Assembly: GCA_910589485.1 (NCBI GenBank)
Contig: CAJUSW010000002.1
Location: 62,001 to 126,000, forward strand
Source: an uncultured Duncaniella sp.
GTDB lineage: Bacteria; Bacteroidota; Bacteroidia; Bacteroidales; Muribaculaceae
DNA length: 64,000 nt
Direction: 5' to 3'
The notes under the pieces are model-generated. The model did not search any database and was not told where the DNA came from. It saw nothing but the letters and a program-made list of their open reading frames with translations. Position 1 is the first letter of the stretch. Every line of letters begins with the position of its first letter. A program made the position numbers and the translations under genes. Of this stretch, positions 7,602-16,240 are shown piece by piece.

Positions 7602-8444
7602 ATGCGCTTATTAGCCACACTGCTCCTATCGTTTCTCCTGTCAGTCCCTGCCCTCAGGGCACAGATCGTGAACATATCGCCTGCCGACGACACGGTCAAC
7701 TCCGACAGCATCCGCCAGGCCTTCGACTCAGGCCCCTACTTCGGACTCTACAAGGACAACTATTTCATCTTCGGTCCGCCCGTCGGACAGAAGATCAGCA
7801 AGGACAACACCAACATAAAGTTTCAGATATCCATAGCCCAGCGCCTCACCAAGAGCACCCTGCCCCTGGGCACCTACCTGTTCCTGTTCTACACGCAGAA
7901 GTGTTTCTGGAACATCCTCGAGAACTCCATGCCCATGACCGACCTCAACTTCAATCCCGGCATCGGTCTCACCAAACCTCTCTTCGTGCGCAACCGCTTC
8001 GTGGGTAAGGTCAACCTTATACTCGAGCACGAGTCCAACGGACGTGACGGCACCGCCTCCCGCTCCTGGAACCGCATCTCGCTCGGCGGTAACATCATGA
8101 TAGGCCCGCAGCTCACTGTCCACGGCAAATTCTGGATCCCCATCATCGACGGCATGGAGAACAAGGATATCCTCGACTACTGCGGCATCTACCAGGTGGG
8201 CACCCAGTTCACCACCCTCAACGAGCGCTTCGGCGTGGCTGTGTCGCTCGTCAAGCGCAAGGGTTGGCGCCTCAACTACAACACCATCATCGAGCTGAAC
8301 TACCGCATCTTCAAGCGCGACAACCAGTATCTGTTCCTCCAGTACTACAACGGCTACGGCGAGGGCCTACTGGCCTACAAGGAGTTCCACTCCATGCTCC
8401 GCATCGGCCTCGGCATCAAGCCCCGCCTCTTCAGTGACTTCTGA
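7602..8444 (+). CDS. pldA: Outer-membrane phospholipase A (OMPLA)
   Basis: Outer-membrane beta-barrel phospholipase hydrolysing acyl chains of phospholipids, active in E. coli as a calcium-dependent dimer when lipids mislocalise to the outer leaflet. The 280-residue protein has a signal peptide ending near ALRAQ and the diagnostic OMPLA block EHESNGRDGTASRSWNR. His143, Ser145 and Asn157 match the catalytic His-Ser-Asn triad with the E. coli spacing (His to Asn 14 residues). Strands of alternating residues follow (HGKFWIPI, RLNYNTIIELNYRIF, YLFLQYYNGYGEGL) and the protein ends in a barrel-like Phe. It has its own promoter and is convergent with cbiK. Expected roles are lipid-asymmetry maintenance or bile and envelope stress, which is inference. 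Confidence 0.9.
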   Translation: MRLLATLLLSFLLSVPALRAQIVNISPADDTVNSDSIRQAFDSGPYFGLYKDNYFIFGPPVGQKISKDNTNIKFQISIAQRLTKSTLPLGTYLFLFYTQKCFWNILENSMPMTDLNFNPGIGLTKPLFVRNRFVGKVNLILEHESNGRDGTASRSWNRISLGGNIMIGPQLTVHGKFWIPIIDGMENKDILDYCGIYQVGTQFTTLNERFGVAVSLVKRKGWRLNYNTIIELNYRIFKRDNQYLFLQYYNGYGEGLLAYKEFHSMLRIGLGIKPRLFSDF

Positions 8445-8450
8445 TCCCAT

Positions 8451-8475
8451 CCGGCGCCGGTAAAAAAGACGCCGG
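8451..8475. terminator. Hairpin between pldA and cbiK
   Basis: CCGGCG (8451-8456) pairs with CGCCGG (8470-8475) around an A-rich loop, 6 bp past the pldA stop in a convergent gap. No uridine tract follows, so the call is tentative. Confidence 0.4.
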
Positions 8476-8583
8476 CCACAGGAGGTGTCACCATCCTCCC
8501 ATGACCGGACTCGCTACATCAAAAGTATGAACTATCTCCCTTTCAAAAGATTCTGAAAAACTGACCGGGAGTCAACAGTCGGG

Positions 8584-9417
8584 CTATCGGCCGAGCAATT
8601 CCTTGACCCGGTTCACGTATATGGCCCGTATTTCGGGATTCTCGCCCAGACCCCTCATCACCACCTGAGGCTCGTAGCCGGCCTTGCGCACAGCCTCGGC
8701 ATACTCCCCGGCAATGTCGTTTCGGGTGTGGTTGCCGCACACAAGCAGCAGCGGCACTAACTTCACGGTCTTTACCTTAGGCCCCTTGGCAAGCTGGGCT
8801 ATCGTGGAGGCGACGGTGGGATACCCCTCGATTGTGCTCACGTGATACACCCCCTTGGCTTCGGGAGATGTGGCGAGCATATGGTCGAGCTGAGCATAAG
8901 TGGCGGTACTCGGCAACACATTGCCATGTCCGGCATACACCACGGCCTCCCCCTTTCCGCATGGCTCCTTAAGCAGTATGGAGGCTACCTCAAGGCAATC
9001 GTCGGGGCTGTACAGGAGCGGTCTCCCGGCCTTTACGAGTTTGAAGAAAGGAGCAGTCTGCTCCACGGCCTTGCGCACTTCGGCCATCTCGGCACCGTCG
9101 ATCAGGGTTGAGCTCTGCACATACACCGTGTCATACCCCTCGGCCCGCAGTCCCAACAACACCTCCAACGGCGACTTGGTGTCGATGCCGCGCTTAGCCA
9201 GATTACGGCGCACCACCGGCGAGATATATGCCTCGCGCACTTCCATGCCCGGTAACGCCTCGCGCACCTCCCCGGTGATGAGTCCGATAGTCTTGGCACG
9301 GGTATCATCATCGGAGCTCCCGTAATGAGCCACCACTACCGCACTCTTCGCCGAAGCGGTACTTCCTAAAACAATCATTGTTACTGCGGCTGCTATCACC
9401 GCGAATATTCTTTTCAT
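8584..9417 (-). CDS. cbiK: Exported sirohydrochlorin cobaltochelatase-like protein (CbiK family)
   Basis: Class II tetrapyrrole chelatase family; cytoplasmic CbiK inserts cobalt into sirohydrochlorin. This 277-residue form carries a signal peptide (MKRIFAVIAAAVTMIVLGSTASA), so it should be periplasmic, like the CbiKP variant of Desulfovibrio vulgaris. The metal-binding residues are present: His164 in YAGHGNV, Glu197 in STIEGYP and His230 in CGNHTRND, with near-normal spacing, plus VVAHYGSS at the start. It follows a TonB-dependent receptor gene by 53 bp on the same strand and is surely cotranscribed. No other cobalamin genes are nearby. The context suggests handling of an imported metal-tetrapyrrole (haem or a corrinoid precursor) at the periplasm; whether it inserts or removes metal cannot be read from sequence. 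Confidence 0.9.
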   Translation of the reverse strand: MKRIFAVIAAAVTMIVLGSTASAKSAVVVAHYGSSDDDTRAKTIGLITGEVREALPGMEVREAYISPVVRRNLAKRGIDTKSPLEVLLGLRAEGYDTVYVQSSTLIDGAEMAEVRKAVEQTAPFFKLVKAGRPLLYSPDDCLEVASILLKEPCGKGEAVVYAGHGNVLPSTATYAQLDHMLATSPEAKGVYHVSTIEGYPTVASTIAQLAKGPKVKTVKLVPLLLVCGNHTRNDIAGEYAEAVRKAGYEPQVVMRGLGENPEIRAIYVNRVKELLGR

Positions 9418-9470
9418 ATCGGCTGACTGATGTTTATGATTCCGGTTGACATTATATCCGGTCGATCTTT

Positions 9471-11528
9471 TTAATTGAATTTGATGCCGAGGCTCACCAC
9501 CACCGAGCGGCCGGGTGAATAGAGGGCGAAATTGCTGTTGAGCGGACGGTTGTCACGACGGTTGAAGATATTCTCCACACCTATGCCGGGGGTAAGCGTA
9601 TAGGAGCGGAAACAGCTGAACTGGTGACGGGTCATGAGGTTCCACACTCCATATCCGGGTGCGTTACCGTCGGCATCGCCGGGATAATAGGTCTTGGACT
9701 GGATACGGCCGTTGAGGTTCACGTTGAGATGATAGAAGCCCCAGGTGCGGAAATAGTTAGCGGTCACTGTGCCGGTGTGGAGCACACTGCGGTTGAGACG
9801 TTGCCATGAGCCGTCATCGTTGAGTCCGCGTCCGTAGGCGAGCGAATAGTTGGCGCTCAGCTGAAGCCCGCGGCACGGTGTGCCGGCTATGTTCACCTCA
9901 ACTCCCTTCACGGTGGCCTTGTTGAAATTGTAGTACTCCTTCACGGTGAGGGTCGAGGTCTTTATGTCATTGATTTCGGGGAATTCGGCTATCAGGGCGT
10001 CCTGGGCCTCCTTGTCGAGAGCGTTGAACTTGGTGGAGCTGGATGTCACCATGTTCTTGACAAAGTTCAGGTAGCCCGAGACTGAAGCCGAGAAACAGCT
10101 GGTGCGGTACTCCATGTTGAGCGACACATAATTGCTTGTTTCGGCCTTGAGGTCACGGTTGCCGAATGTGATGGTGTGGCGGCTGCCCATCGGTTTGAGC
10201 ATGTGGTAATACAGCTCGTCGATGCCGGGGGCGCGGTAGCCCATGGCATATGTTCCGCGCACATTGAAATCGCCGGTGCTGTACATGAGCGACACCTTGG
10301 GGGTCACGCGGCCACCTATCGACTGATGGTTGTCGTAGCGCACTCCGGCTATACCGGTGAAGTGGTCCCACAGGCGATGCTCATGCTGTCCGTAGACCGA
10401 GAAGGTGCCCAGCCCCTTGTCGAGATCCGAGTCGGGACGTATCAGGGTCTCGTGGCGGTAGTCGATGCCAAAGATGGTATTGCTGTTCTCGGTGAAGTTG
10501 AACAATCCCTTGAGTTCGGCCTCGTGATACTTCTGGCGCTTGGTCTTCTGATAATCACCGGGCAGATAGTCGCCCGACTCCACCATGTACTTGTACCACT
10601 GGCCATAGGTGCGTCCCACATAATCAAACTGGAGCTTGCCCAACGCGCCGAGCTTATAGGCAGCTCCAGCGCCCCATGAATAGCTCTCGTAGAAGTTGTT
10701 GTACTTCGATCCGCCGGTGATGCCGGTGCGGGTCACCGGACGGTCGAGGCACTTGTTGTAGTAAGTGCCCTCGGCATAGGCCGAGAGGCGCTCGGTGGGA
10801 TCATAGGTGAAACGCTGGGTGAGATTGTTGGACGAGTATCCGAGCGACAGCAGCGAAAGGGTCTCCACCAGCTCTCCGTCATCATCGGTGAAATGGGAGT
10901 TCTGCCAGCCGTCGGAATGTGAGTAGTTATATCCGGTAAACGATCCCACCTTGCCCGCGCTGAGGGCGAGATTGAGGCTCTGGTCGAAACGGTTCTTGCG
11001 GGTATAGCGGCTGTCGGATGAGAACTGGGACTCGTCGGCCGACTCATCCAGTATGATATTGATCACACCTCCCACGGCATCCGAGCCGTAGAGGGTCGAG
11101 GCGGCTCCGTTGAGCACCTCTATACGCTTTATGAGGTTTATATCTATCTGGCTCAGGTCGACGTTACCGCTGATGTCGCCCACCATCTTGCGACCGTTGA
11201 CCAGCACGAGCACATGCGAGTTGGTCAGTCCGTTGAGACGCAGGTAGGATCCCATGGCATTTGGCGAGAACGAGAGCGACGGCACCATCATGGTCAATGC
11301 TTCCAGAAGGCCGTTCACACCGGCGGCCTCGATCTCCTGGGCCGAAATCACTTCGATAGGCACAGCCGAGCTCTTGAGTCGCTGATGGACACCTGTGCCG
11401 GTGACCACCACCGGGTTGAGGTCATAGCCCACAGAATCGATATACAGTGCGGGCGACTGGTCGGGCGACGCTACGGCCACCGCGGCCACAGTCCCGAGCA
11501 TGAGAGATGCAATAGTCTTGCGATACAT
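9471..11528 (-). CDS. TonB-dependent outer-membrane receptor
   Basis: A 685-residue TonB-dependent transporter with a signal peptide (cleavage near VAVAS). A TonB-box-like stretch LNPVVVTGTG precedes the plug domain (about residues 45-160: VPIEVISAQEIEAAGVNGLLEAL, YLRLNGLTNSHVLVLVNGRK, RIEVLNGAASTLYGSDAVGGVINI). The 22-strand barrel ends with RSVVVSLGIKFN. It lacks the N-terminal carboxypeptidase-like domain of SusC proteins and resembles the BtuB/HmuR-type group that imports corrinoids, haem or siderophores. Substrate is unresolved, but coupling to an exported CbiK favours a tetrapyrrole or its metal. I saw no cobalamin riboswitch in the 260-bp upstream gap. Confidence 0.9.
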   Translation of the reverse strand: MYRKTIASLMLGTVAAVAVASPDQSPALYIDSVGYDLNPVVVTGTGVHQRLKSSAVPIEVISAQEIEAAGVNGLLEALTMMVPSLSFSPNAMGSYLRLNGLTNSHVLVLVNGRKMVGDISGNVDLSQIDINLIKRIEVLNGAASTLYGSDAVGGVINIILDESADESQFSSDSRYTRKNRFDQSLNLALSAGKVGSFTGYNYSHSDGWQNSHFTDDDGELVETLSLLSLGYSSNNLTQRFTYDPTERLSAYAEGTYYNKCLDRPVTRTGITGGSKYNNFYESYSWGAGAAYKLGALGKLQFDYVGRTYGQWYKYMVESGDYLPGDYQKTKRQKYHEAELKGLFNFTENSNTIFGIDYRHETLIRPDSDLDKGLGTFSVYGQHEHRLWDHFTGIAGVRYDNHQSIGGRVTPKVSLMYSTGDFNVRGTYAMGYRAPGIDELYYHMLKPMGSRHTITFGNRDLKAETSNYVSLNMEYRTSCFSASVSGYLNFVKNMVTSSSTKFNALDKEAQDALIAEFPEINDIKTSTLTVKEYYNFNKATVKGVEVNIAGTPCRGLQLSANYSLAYGRGLNDDGSWQRLNRSVLHTGTVTANYFRTWGFYHLNVNLNGRIQSKTYYPGDADGNAPGYGVWNLMTRHQFSCFRSYTLTPGIGVENIFNRRDNRPLNSNFALYSPGRSVVVSLGIKFN

Positions 11529-11588
11529 AATTGAAACGATAATGATTGATGATCAATACAAGGCCCTGATAGCCTTGTTTTCAGTATG

Positions 11589-11596
11589 CAAAATTA
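11589..11596 (-). promoter_or_regulatory. -7 box of the TonB receptor-cbiK operon
   Basis: The minus strand reads TAATTTTG, 60 bp upstream of the receptor start codon. The nearest TTTG is 27 bp away, longer than usual, so the promoter may need an activator. Confidence 0.5.
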
Positions 11597-11727
11597 CTTC
11601 CGCTCCCGAGGGTCCACAATCCTCAAAAATAGCGAAAAATCCGCCCCATATCCCCGGGAATATACCCATTTTAAATTAATTCCCCCGAAATCCACCTCTC
11701 CTTATTCCCGCCTGAACGAGCCGGAGA

Positions 11728-11759
11728 TTTGCAGGATCTCGTGAAAAACAATACTTTTG
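11728..11759 (+). promoter_or_regulatory. Promoter of the GH95 gene
   Basis: TTTG (11728-11731) and TACTTTTG (11752-11759) are separated by 20 bp, an ideal Bacteroidota promoter. The expected leader before the ATG at 11791 is about 25 nt. Confidence 0.75.
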
Positions 11760-11790
11760 TAAACACGAACCAATTTATCGCTATAATCCT

Positions 11791-14190
11791 ATGAAACATA
11801 CCCGCATCTCACTGTGCATGATGGCAATGACCATGGCGGTCGGAGCATTTGGCTCAAACCCCAAGCTACACTATGACCGGCCGGCCGATTATTTTGAGGA
11901 AGCATTACCCATTGGCAACGGTTGGCTCGGCGCCATGATATACGGTGGCCCGCAGACCGATCGCCTTACGCTCAACGATATAACCTTGTGGACCGGCGAG
12001 CCTACCACTGACAAAGCTCCCGAGGATGCCCCCGAGATACTCGCCCAAATCAGGGAGGCTCTCGACAAGGATGATTATCAGCTGGCCGACAAGCTGCAAC
12101 GCAATCTACAGGGACACTATACCAACAATTATCAGCCGCTCGGGACATTGACCATCGCATATGACGGGCATCAGCTCCCCTCCAACTATTCCCGTTCGCT
12201 CGACGTAATCGACGGTGTGGCCGCGACCTCCTACAAGGTGGGCGGATATGACGTGACAACCGAATACTTCGCTTCCGCTCCCGACTCGGTGATCATCGTG
12301 AACGTGACCACCGACAATCCCGAGGGGCTGTACGCAACGCTCACGCTCAATTCCCAGATACCTTACGCGACCAAGGCCGACGGCAACCGCCTGATGTGTG
12401 AGGGTACAGCTTTCTACAAGGGCTATCCCTCCTATTACAAGCAAGGGGAGCAACAGCTGTTTCATGACCCGGCCCGTGGCACCCGTTTCCTCACCGTGGC
12501 CGATGTGCAGGCATCATCGGGCAAGGTCTCACCCAAGAGCAACGGACAGATACGTGTGGAAGGGGCCAAGGAGTTTACCGTGAGACTGACCAACGCCACG
12601 TCGTTCAACGGATTTGACAAGAATCCCGCCACCCAGGGCCGTGACCACAGGGCCGACGCCACCAGGAGGATCGACGCTGCATCATCGGCAACTGTGGACG
12701 AAATAAGGGCCAGGCACACTGCCGATTTCAACCGGTTGATGAAGCGTGTCAGCCTCGACCTCGGGACCACGGCTTCCGAGATTGCCGCCCTTCCCACCGA
12801 CCGTCAGCTGAAACTCTACACCGACTTCCTCCAGGTAAATCCCGACCTTGAGGAGCTGTATTTCCAATACGGACGTTATCTGCTGGCCTCATCCTCACGC
12901 ACCCCCGGCGTCCCGGCCAATCTACAGGGCCTGTGGAACGAGCAACTTCTTCCACCGTGGAGCAGCAACTACACCATCAACATCAATCTTGAGGAGAACT
13001 ATTGGCCCGCCAATGTGGCCAACCTCGGGGAACTGCAGGAACCGCTGTTCCAATTCATCAAAAATCTGAGCAAGAACGGTACCAAGGCTGCCGAGGGATA
13101 TTATGGCATGCCCGGATGGTGTGCCGGACATAATTCCGATATCTGGGCCATAGCCAATCCGGTGGGCGATAAGTCGGGCGATCCCGTGTGGGCCAACTGG
13201 ACAATGGGCGGGGCATGGCTTGCCACCCACATCTATGACCACTATCTGTTCAACGGCGACAAGGAGTTCCTGCGCGAGAATTATCCGGTGCTGAAAGGTG
13301 CCGCCGAGTTCTGCATGGCATGGCTCACCGAGCGCGACGGAGAACTGATAACCTCGCCCGGCACCTCGCCCGAGAACGTGTATATCACCAACAAGGGGTA
13401 CCGAGGGGCAACCCTGTATGGTGGCACAGCCGATCTGGCCATAATCCGCCAATGCCTCTTGGACACCCGAGACGCGGCAAAAGCCCTCGGCACCGACAGC
13501 CGTCTGCGCAAGGAGATCGACCGCACCCTCGCCCGCCTACACCCCTACAAGATAGGCAAGCGTGGAAACCTCCAGGAATGGTACTACGATTGGGATGACA
13601 ACGAGCCTACCCACCGCCACCAGTCGCATCTGTTCGGAGTATTCCCGGGCCGTCACATCACCCCCGGGGAGAATCCCGATCTGTGTGCCGCCGCGACCAA
13701 AACTCTGGAACTGAAAGGGGACGACACCACCGGATGGAGCACCGGCTGGCGCACAAATCTCTACGCCCGTCTGCTTGACGGCGAGGGAGCCTACCGCCTG
13801 TTCCGCAGATTGCTCAAATATATAAGTCCTGACGGTTACAACCGAAGTGATGCACGGAGAGGTGGAGGCACCTACCCCAACCTGCTTGACGCCCATTCAC
13901 CGTTCCAGATCGACGGAAATTTCGGCGGTACGGCCGGAGTGGCTGAAATGCTGATCCAATCGACCCCAGGAGAGATCGTGTTGCTCCCGGCGATCCCTGC
14001 ACAATGGAAGGACGGAGAGGTGAACGGACTGAGGGCCCGCGGAGGTTTCACCGTGGACATGAAGTGGCGCGACGGCAAAGTGACCGAGTGCACCATCACC
14101 CCCGACCGCAACGCCTCAACCACAGTCAAGGCCAACGGCCAAAACTTCCGCCTAAAAGGAAAAGCCTCCCAACCCCTCAAAGTCATTTAG
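11791..14190 (+). CDS. GH95 family glycosidase (probable alpha-1,2-L-fucosidase)
   Basis: Secreted 799-residue glycoside hydrolase with a signal peptide (cleavage near GAFGSN). It spans the full GH95 layout: N-terminal beta domain starting LPIGNGWLGAMIYGG with LNDITLWTGEP, a helical region, and the (alpha/alpha)6 barrel with NLQGLWNEQLLPPW and the catalytic Asn pair in NYTININLEENYWPA. The acid Glu is in SPGTSPENVY, and the conserved Asp in LLDAHSPFQIDGNFGGTAGVAEML. GH95 enzymes invert and release fucose from Fuc-alpha-1,2-Gal ends of mucin, milk and plant glycans; some members act on L-galactose, which cannot be excluded. It stands alone with its own promoter, not in an obvious PUL. A second fucosidase (GH29) lies at 53376. 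Confidence 0.92.
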   Translation: MKHTRISLCMMAMTMAVGAFGSNPKLHYDRPADYFEEALPIGNGWLGAMIYGGPQTDRLTLNDITLWTGEPTTDKAPEDAPEILAQIREALDKDDYQLADKLQRNLQGHYTNNYQPLGTLTIAYDGHQLPSNYSRSLDVIDGVAATSYKVGGYDVTTEYFASAPDSVIIVNVTTDNPEGLYATLTLNSQIPYATKADGNRLMCEGTAFYKGYPSYYKQGEQQLFHDPARGTRFLTVADVQASSGKVSPKSNGQIRVEGAKEFTVRLTNATSFNGFDKNPATQGRDHRADATRRIDAASSATVDEIRARHTADFNRLMKRVSLDLGTTASEIAALPTDRQLKLYTDFLQVNPDLEELYFQYGRYLLASSSRTPGVPANLQGLWNEQLLPPWSSNYTININLEENYWPANVANLGELQEPLFQFIKNLSKNGTKAAEGYYGMPGWCAGHNSDIWAIANPVGDKSGDPVWANWTMGGAWLATHIYDHYLFNGDKEFLRENYPVLKGAAEFCMAWLTERDGELITSPGTSPENVYITNKGYRGATLYGGTADLAIIRQCLLDTRDAAKALGTDSRLRKEIDRTLARLHPYKIGKRGNLQEWYYDWDDNEPTHRHQSHLFGVFPGRHITPGENPDLCAAATKTLELKGDDTTGWSTGWRTNLYARLLDGEGAYRLFRRLLKYISPDGYNRSDARRGGGTYPNLLDAHSPFQIDGNFGGTAGVAEMLIQSTPGEIVLLPAIPAQWKDGEVNGLRARGGFTVDMKWRDGKVTECTITPDRNASTTVKANGQNFRLKGKASQPLKVI

Positions 14191-14212
14191 TGTGTGCTCG
14201 GATTTAACACAC
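14190..14212 (+). terminator. Weak hairpin behind the GH95 gene
   Basis: GTGTGT (14190-14195) can pair with ACACAC (14207-14212). No uridine tract follows, so this is only a possible terminator. Confidence 0.25.
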
Positions 14213-14237
14213 CCTAAGAGAATTATCCGCATAAATA

Positions 14238-14276
14238 TTTGCAAGTCCACGATATAATCTGTATTTTTGTAAATAT
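14238..14276 (+). promoter_or_regulatory. hipBA promoter with left half-operator
   Basis: TTTG (14238-14241) and TATTTTTG (14262-14269) are spaced by 20 bp. TTTGTAAATAT (14266-14276) overlaps the -7 box and +1 and is the exact reverse complement of 14328-14338. HipB proteins repress their own promoters by binding inverted repeats, so this pair is the likely operator. Confidence 0.7.
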
Positions 14277-14324
14277 TATTATATGAAATATTAAGTCTGA
14301 ATTTAACGTTTAATTATCAGCATA

Positions 14325-14639
14325 ATGATATTTACAAATAGATCAATGTCGACTGTGGATATAATGCGGACTCTCGGATTACGATTCAGAGATTACCGGA
14401 TGGGCCTCCGCATGACCCGCAAAGAGGTCTCGGAGGCCGCCGGGATAGGCATGACGACCCTCTACAGGTTTGAGACCGGTAAAATAACCGACATGTCCAT
14501 GAGTACCATGCTGAGACTGATGAGGGCTATAGGACTCGGCGAAAACTGGGAACAGCTTCTCCCTTCCCTCCCGGAATCGCCCTACCTCTACAATGACAAT
14601 TTCAAAAAAATCCAACGCATACGCCATCCCAAGCAATGA
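14325..14639 (+). CDS. hipB: HipB-type antitoxin, helix-turn-helix regulator
   Basis: Small XRE-type DNA-binding protein of up to 104 residues. The helix-turn-helix is clear: RDYRMGLRMTRKEVSEAAGIGMTTLYRFETGK, followed by SMSTMLRLMRAIG. It overlaps the downstream hipA by 4 bp (ATGA), the usual antitoxin-first arrangement, so it should neutralise HipA and repress the operon. The start is uncertain: ATG 14325 places the right half-operator (14328-14338) inside the coding region, while ATG 14346 (MSTVDIMRTLG) puts it in the leader. Base composition here is more AT-rich than flanking genes, consistent with horizontal acquisition. Confidence 0.85.
   Translation: MIFTNRSMSTVDIMRTLGLRFRDYRMGLRMTRKEVSEAAGIGMTTLYRFETGKITDMSMSTMLRLMRAIGLGENWEQLLPSLPESPYLYNDNFKKIQRIRHPKQ
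14328..14338 (+). promoter_or_regulatory. Right half-operator for HipB
   Basis: ATATTTACAAA is the perfect inverted copy of 14266-14276, with centres 62 bp apart, close to six helical turns. This suits two repressor dimers with looping or wrapping. Confidence 0.55.
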
Positions 14640-16132
14640 AATTTCTGAAAGTAAATCTATGGGGAAAAGAAATAGGACGCCTCGTATGGGAAGCGCCCAC
14701 ACGTCGCACTTATTTCATGTTCAATCCGCAGGATGGCAACAAGCGTCATGACATCGCCCCTCTCATCGCCCCCAAGGGAAAAACCCGCCCACAAATCCCT
14801 ATCTACGGAGACGACCGCCCCATATATCAAGGGTTGCCCCCCTTCATTGCCGACTCCCTGCCTGACTCATGGGGTAACACCTTGTTTGACCAATGGATAA
14901 AGGAGCAGAAAATACCCCGGAGCAATATCACACCGTTATATAAACTCATGTTCATAGGGTCACGCGGAATGGGAGCTCTCGAATATGAACCTTGTGCCTC
15001 AGATCTTGCTCATATTCACGATATTGATGTGAGATCGCTATATAATCTATCCCTTAAGGTCCTTGAGTCGAGAGAAGAATTAAGAATCGATCCTGAGGAG
15101 GAACTGACATTGCAGACTTTACTTGCTGTAGGAACCTCGGCCGGAGGGCGACAAATGAAAGCGATAATCGCTGTTGACCGTGAGACGGGCACCATACGCT
15201 CAGGGCAGGTCGACGGCCTGGAGGGACATGATTATTGCATCCTTAAATTCGGCGGAGATGAGATGCCCCTATCCGAGATAGAAATGGTCTACTACGCCAT
15301 GGCAACCCAGGCTGAAATAAATATGGAGAAGTGTCAGTTGCTCAATGTCGAGGGTATCAATCATTTCCTCACGCATAGGTTTGATCGAAAAGAGGGCCGT
15401 AAAATCCACGTTCAGACCCTTAGTGCCATGAACCCCGAAGCAAGAACCTACGAGGATCTCATAGCCACTTGCCGGGAACTTCAACTCGGAGAGGATACCG
15501 CCGGTCAGCTGTTCCGTAGGATGGTATTCAATGTTATGGCCAATAATACCGATGATCACAACAAGAACTTCTCATTCCTGATGGATCAGGACGGAAAGTG
15601 GAGTCTGTCACCGGCCTACGACATGACATTCATATTCAACAGCAACGGAACCGGACCATGCCTGGACAGGAGAATGAGCATCGGCGGCAAAGTAGCCGGT
15701 ATCACCTTGCAGGATCTCATGGAATTTGCCCGCGAAAACGACATCAAGGATGCAAAAGCAATAATCGATAAGGTGGCCGAATCGCTTATGCGGTTCAATG
15801 AATATGCCGAGATCTATCAGCTCCGTGCGCCTTGGCGCGACAGGATAGCTAAAGTTATCAATGAAACCCTCACGGAATACGGTTACTTAGCAAGCAACGA
15901 TGATAAATTTGAGTCCAAGGATTGCTACGGACGGATTGTAAGCGACCTGAAGGTGGATATAAACTCAAAGCAACAATACGACATAACCGTAACAATCGAC
16001 GGAATGCGCAGACGCAGATTCATCCGGAAAAATATGCCCGAGTATAACCGTATGCTGGAGACTGATGTATTCAACCTTACTAATGAGCAAAAATTGCAGA
16101 TTGTGGAGAACATATTTCCGCATGAGACGTGA
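14636..16132 (+). CDS. hipA: HipA-type serine/threonine kinase toxin
   Basis: Toxin of a type II HipBA module. E. coli HipA phosphorylates glutamyl-tRNA synthetase and induces persistence; the target here is unknown. The 498-residue protein has the HipA N-terminal domain (VNLWGKEIGRLVWE, LPDSWGNTLFDQW, FIGSRGMGALEYEP) and the kinase core: a Gly/Ser-rich loop GTSAGGRQMKAII (probable autophosphorylation site), a Lys in CILKFGGD, the catalytic NVMANNTDDHNKNFSF and the metal-binding Asp in LSPAYDMTF. A C-terminal extension of about 75 residues (from ASNDDKFESKD) makes it longer than E. coli HipA at about 440. It appears intact. The pair stands between GH95 and dapB with no transposase nearby. Confidence 0.9.
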   Translation: MKFLKVNLWGKEIGRLVWEAPTRRTYFMFNPQDGNKRHDIAPLIAPKGKTRPQIPIYGDDRPIYQGLPPFIADSLPDSWGNTLFDQWIKEQKIPRSNITPLYKLMFIGSRGMGALEYEPCASDLAHIHDIDVRSLYNLSLKVLESREELRIDPEEELTLQTLLAVGTSAGGRQMKAIIAVDRETGTIRSGQVDGLEGHDYCILKFGGDEMPLSEIEMVYYAMATQAEINMEKCQLLNVEGINHFLTHRFDRKEGRKIHVQTLSAMNPEARTYEDLIATCRELQLGEDTAGQLFRRMVFNVMANNTDDHNKNFSFLMDQDGKWSLSPAYDMTFIFNSNGTGPCLDRRMSIGGKVAGITLQDLMEFARENDIKDAKAIIDKVAESLMRFNEYAEIYQLRAPWRDRIAKVINETLTEYGYLASNDDKFESKDCYGRIVSDLKVDINSKQQYDITVTIDGMRRRRFIRKNMPEYNRMLETDVFNLTNEQKLQIVENIFPHET

Positions 16133-16222
16133 GATTTTGTAATAATATGCCATATAGTTATGTGTAGGTCACATATTGTTATTACAAAGTGGGTGGGAAT
16201 TGGTTAATTGTTGATTTTTGTG

Positions 16223-16230
16223 TACTTTTG
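16223..16230 (+). promoter_or_regulatory. -7 box of dapB
   Basis: TACTTTTG lies just before the 16-bp tandem repeats, so the transcript (expected +1 near 16238) would start with them. No well-placed TTTG at -33. Confidence 0.55.
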
Positions 16231-16240
16231 CATGGTTAAG

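Noticed and set aside
11529..11790. Cobalamin riboswitch before the TonB receptor
   Set aside because: I looked for the conserved B12-box-like core and paired stems and did not see them; only promoter boxes are evident.
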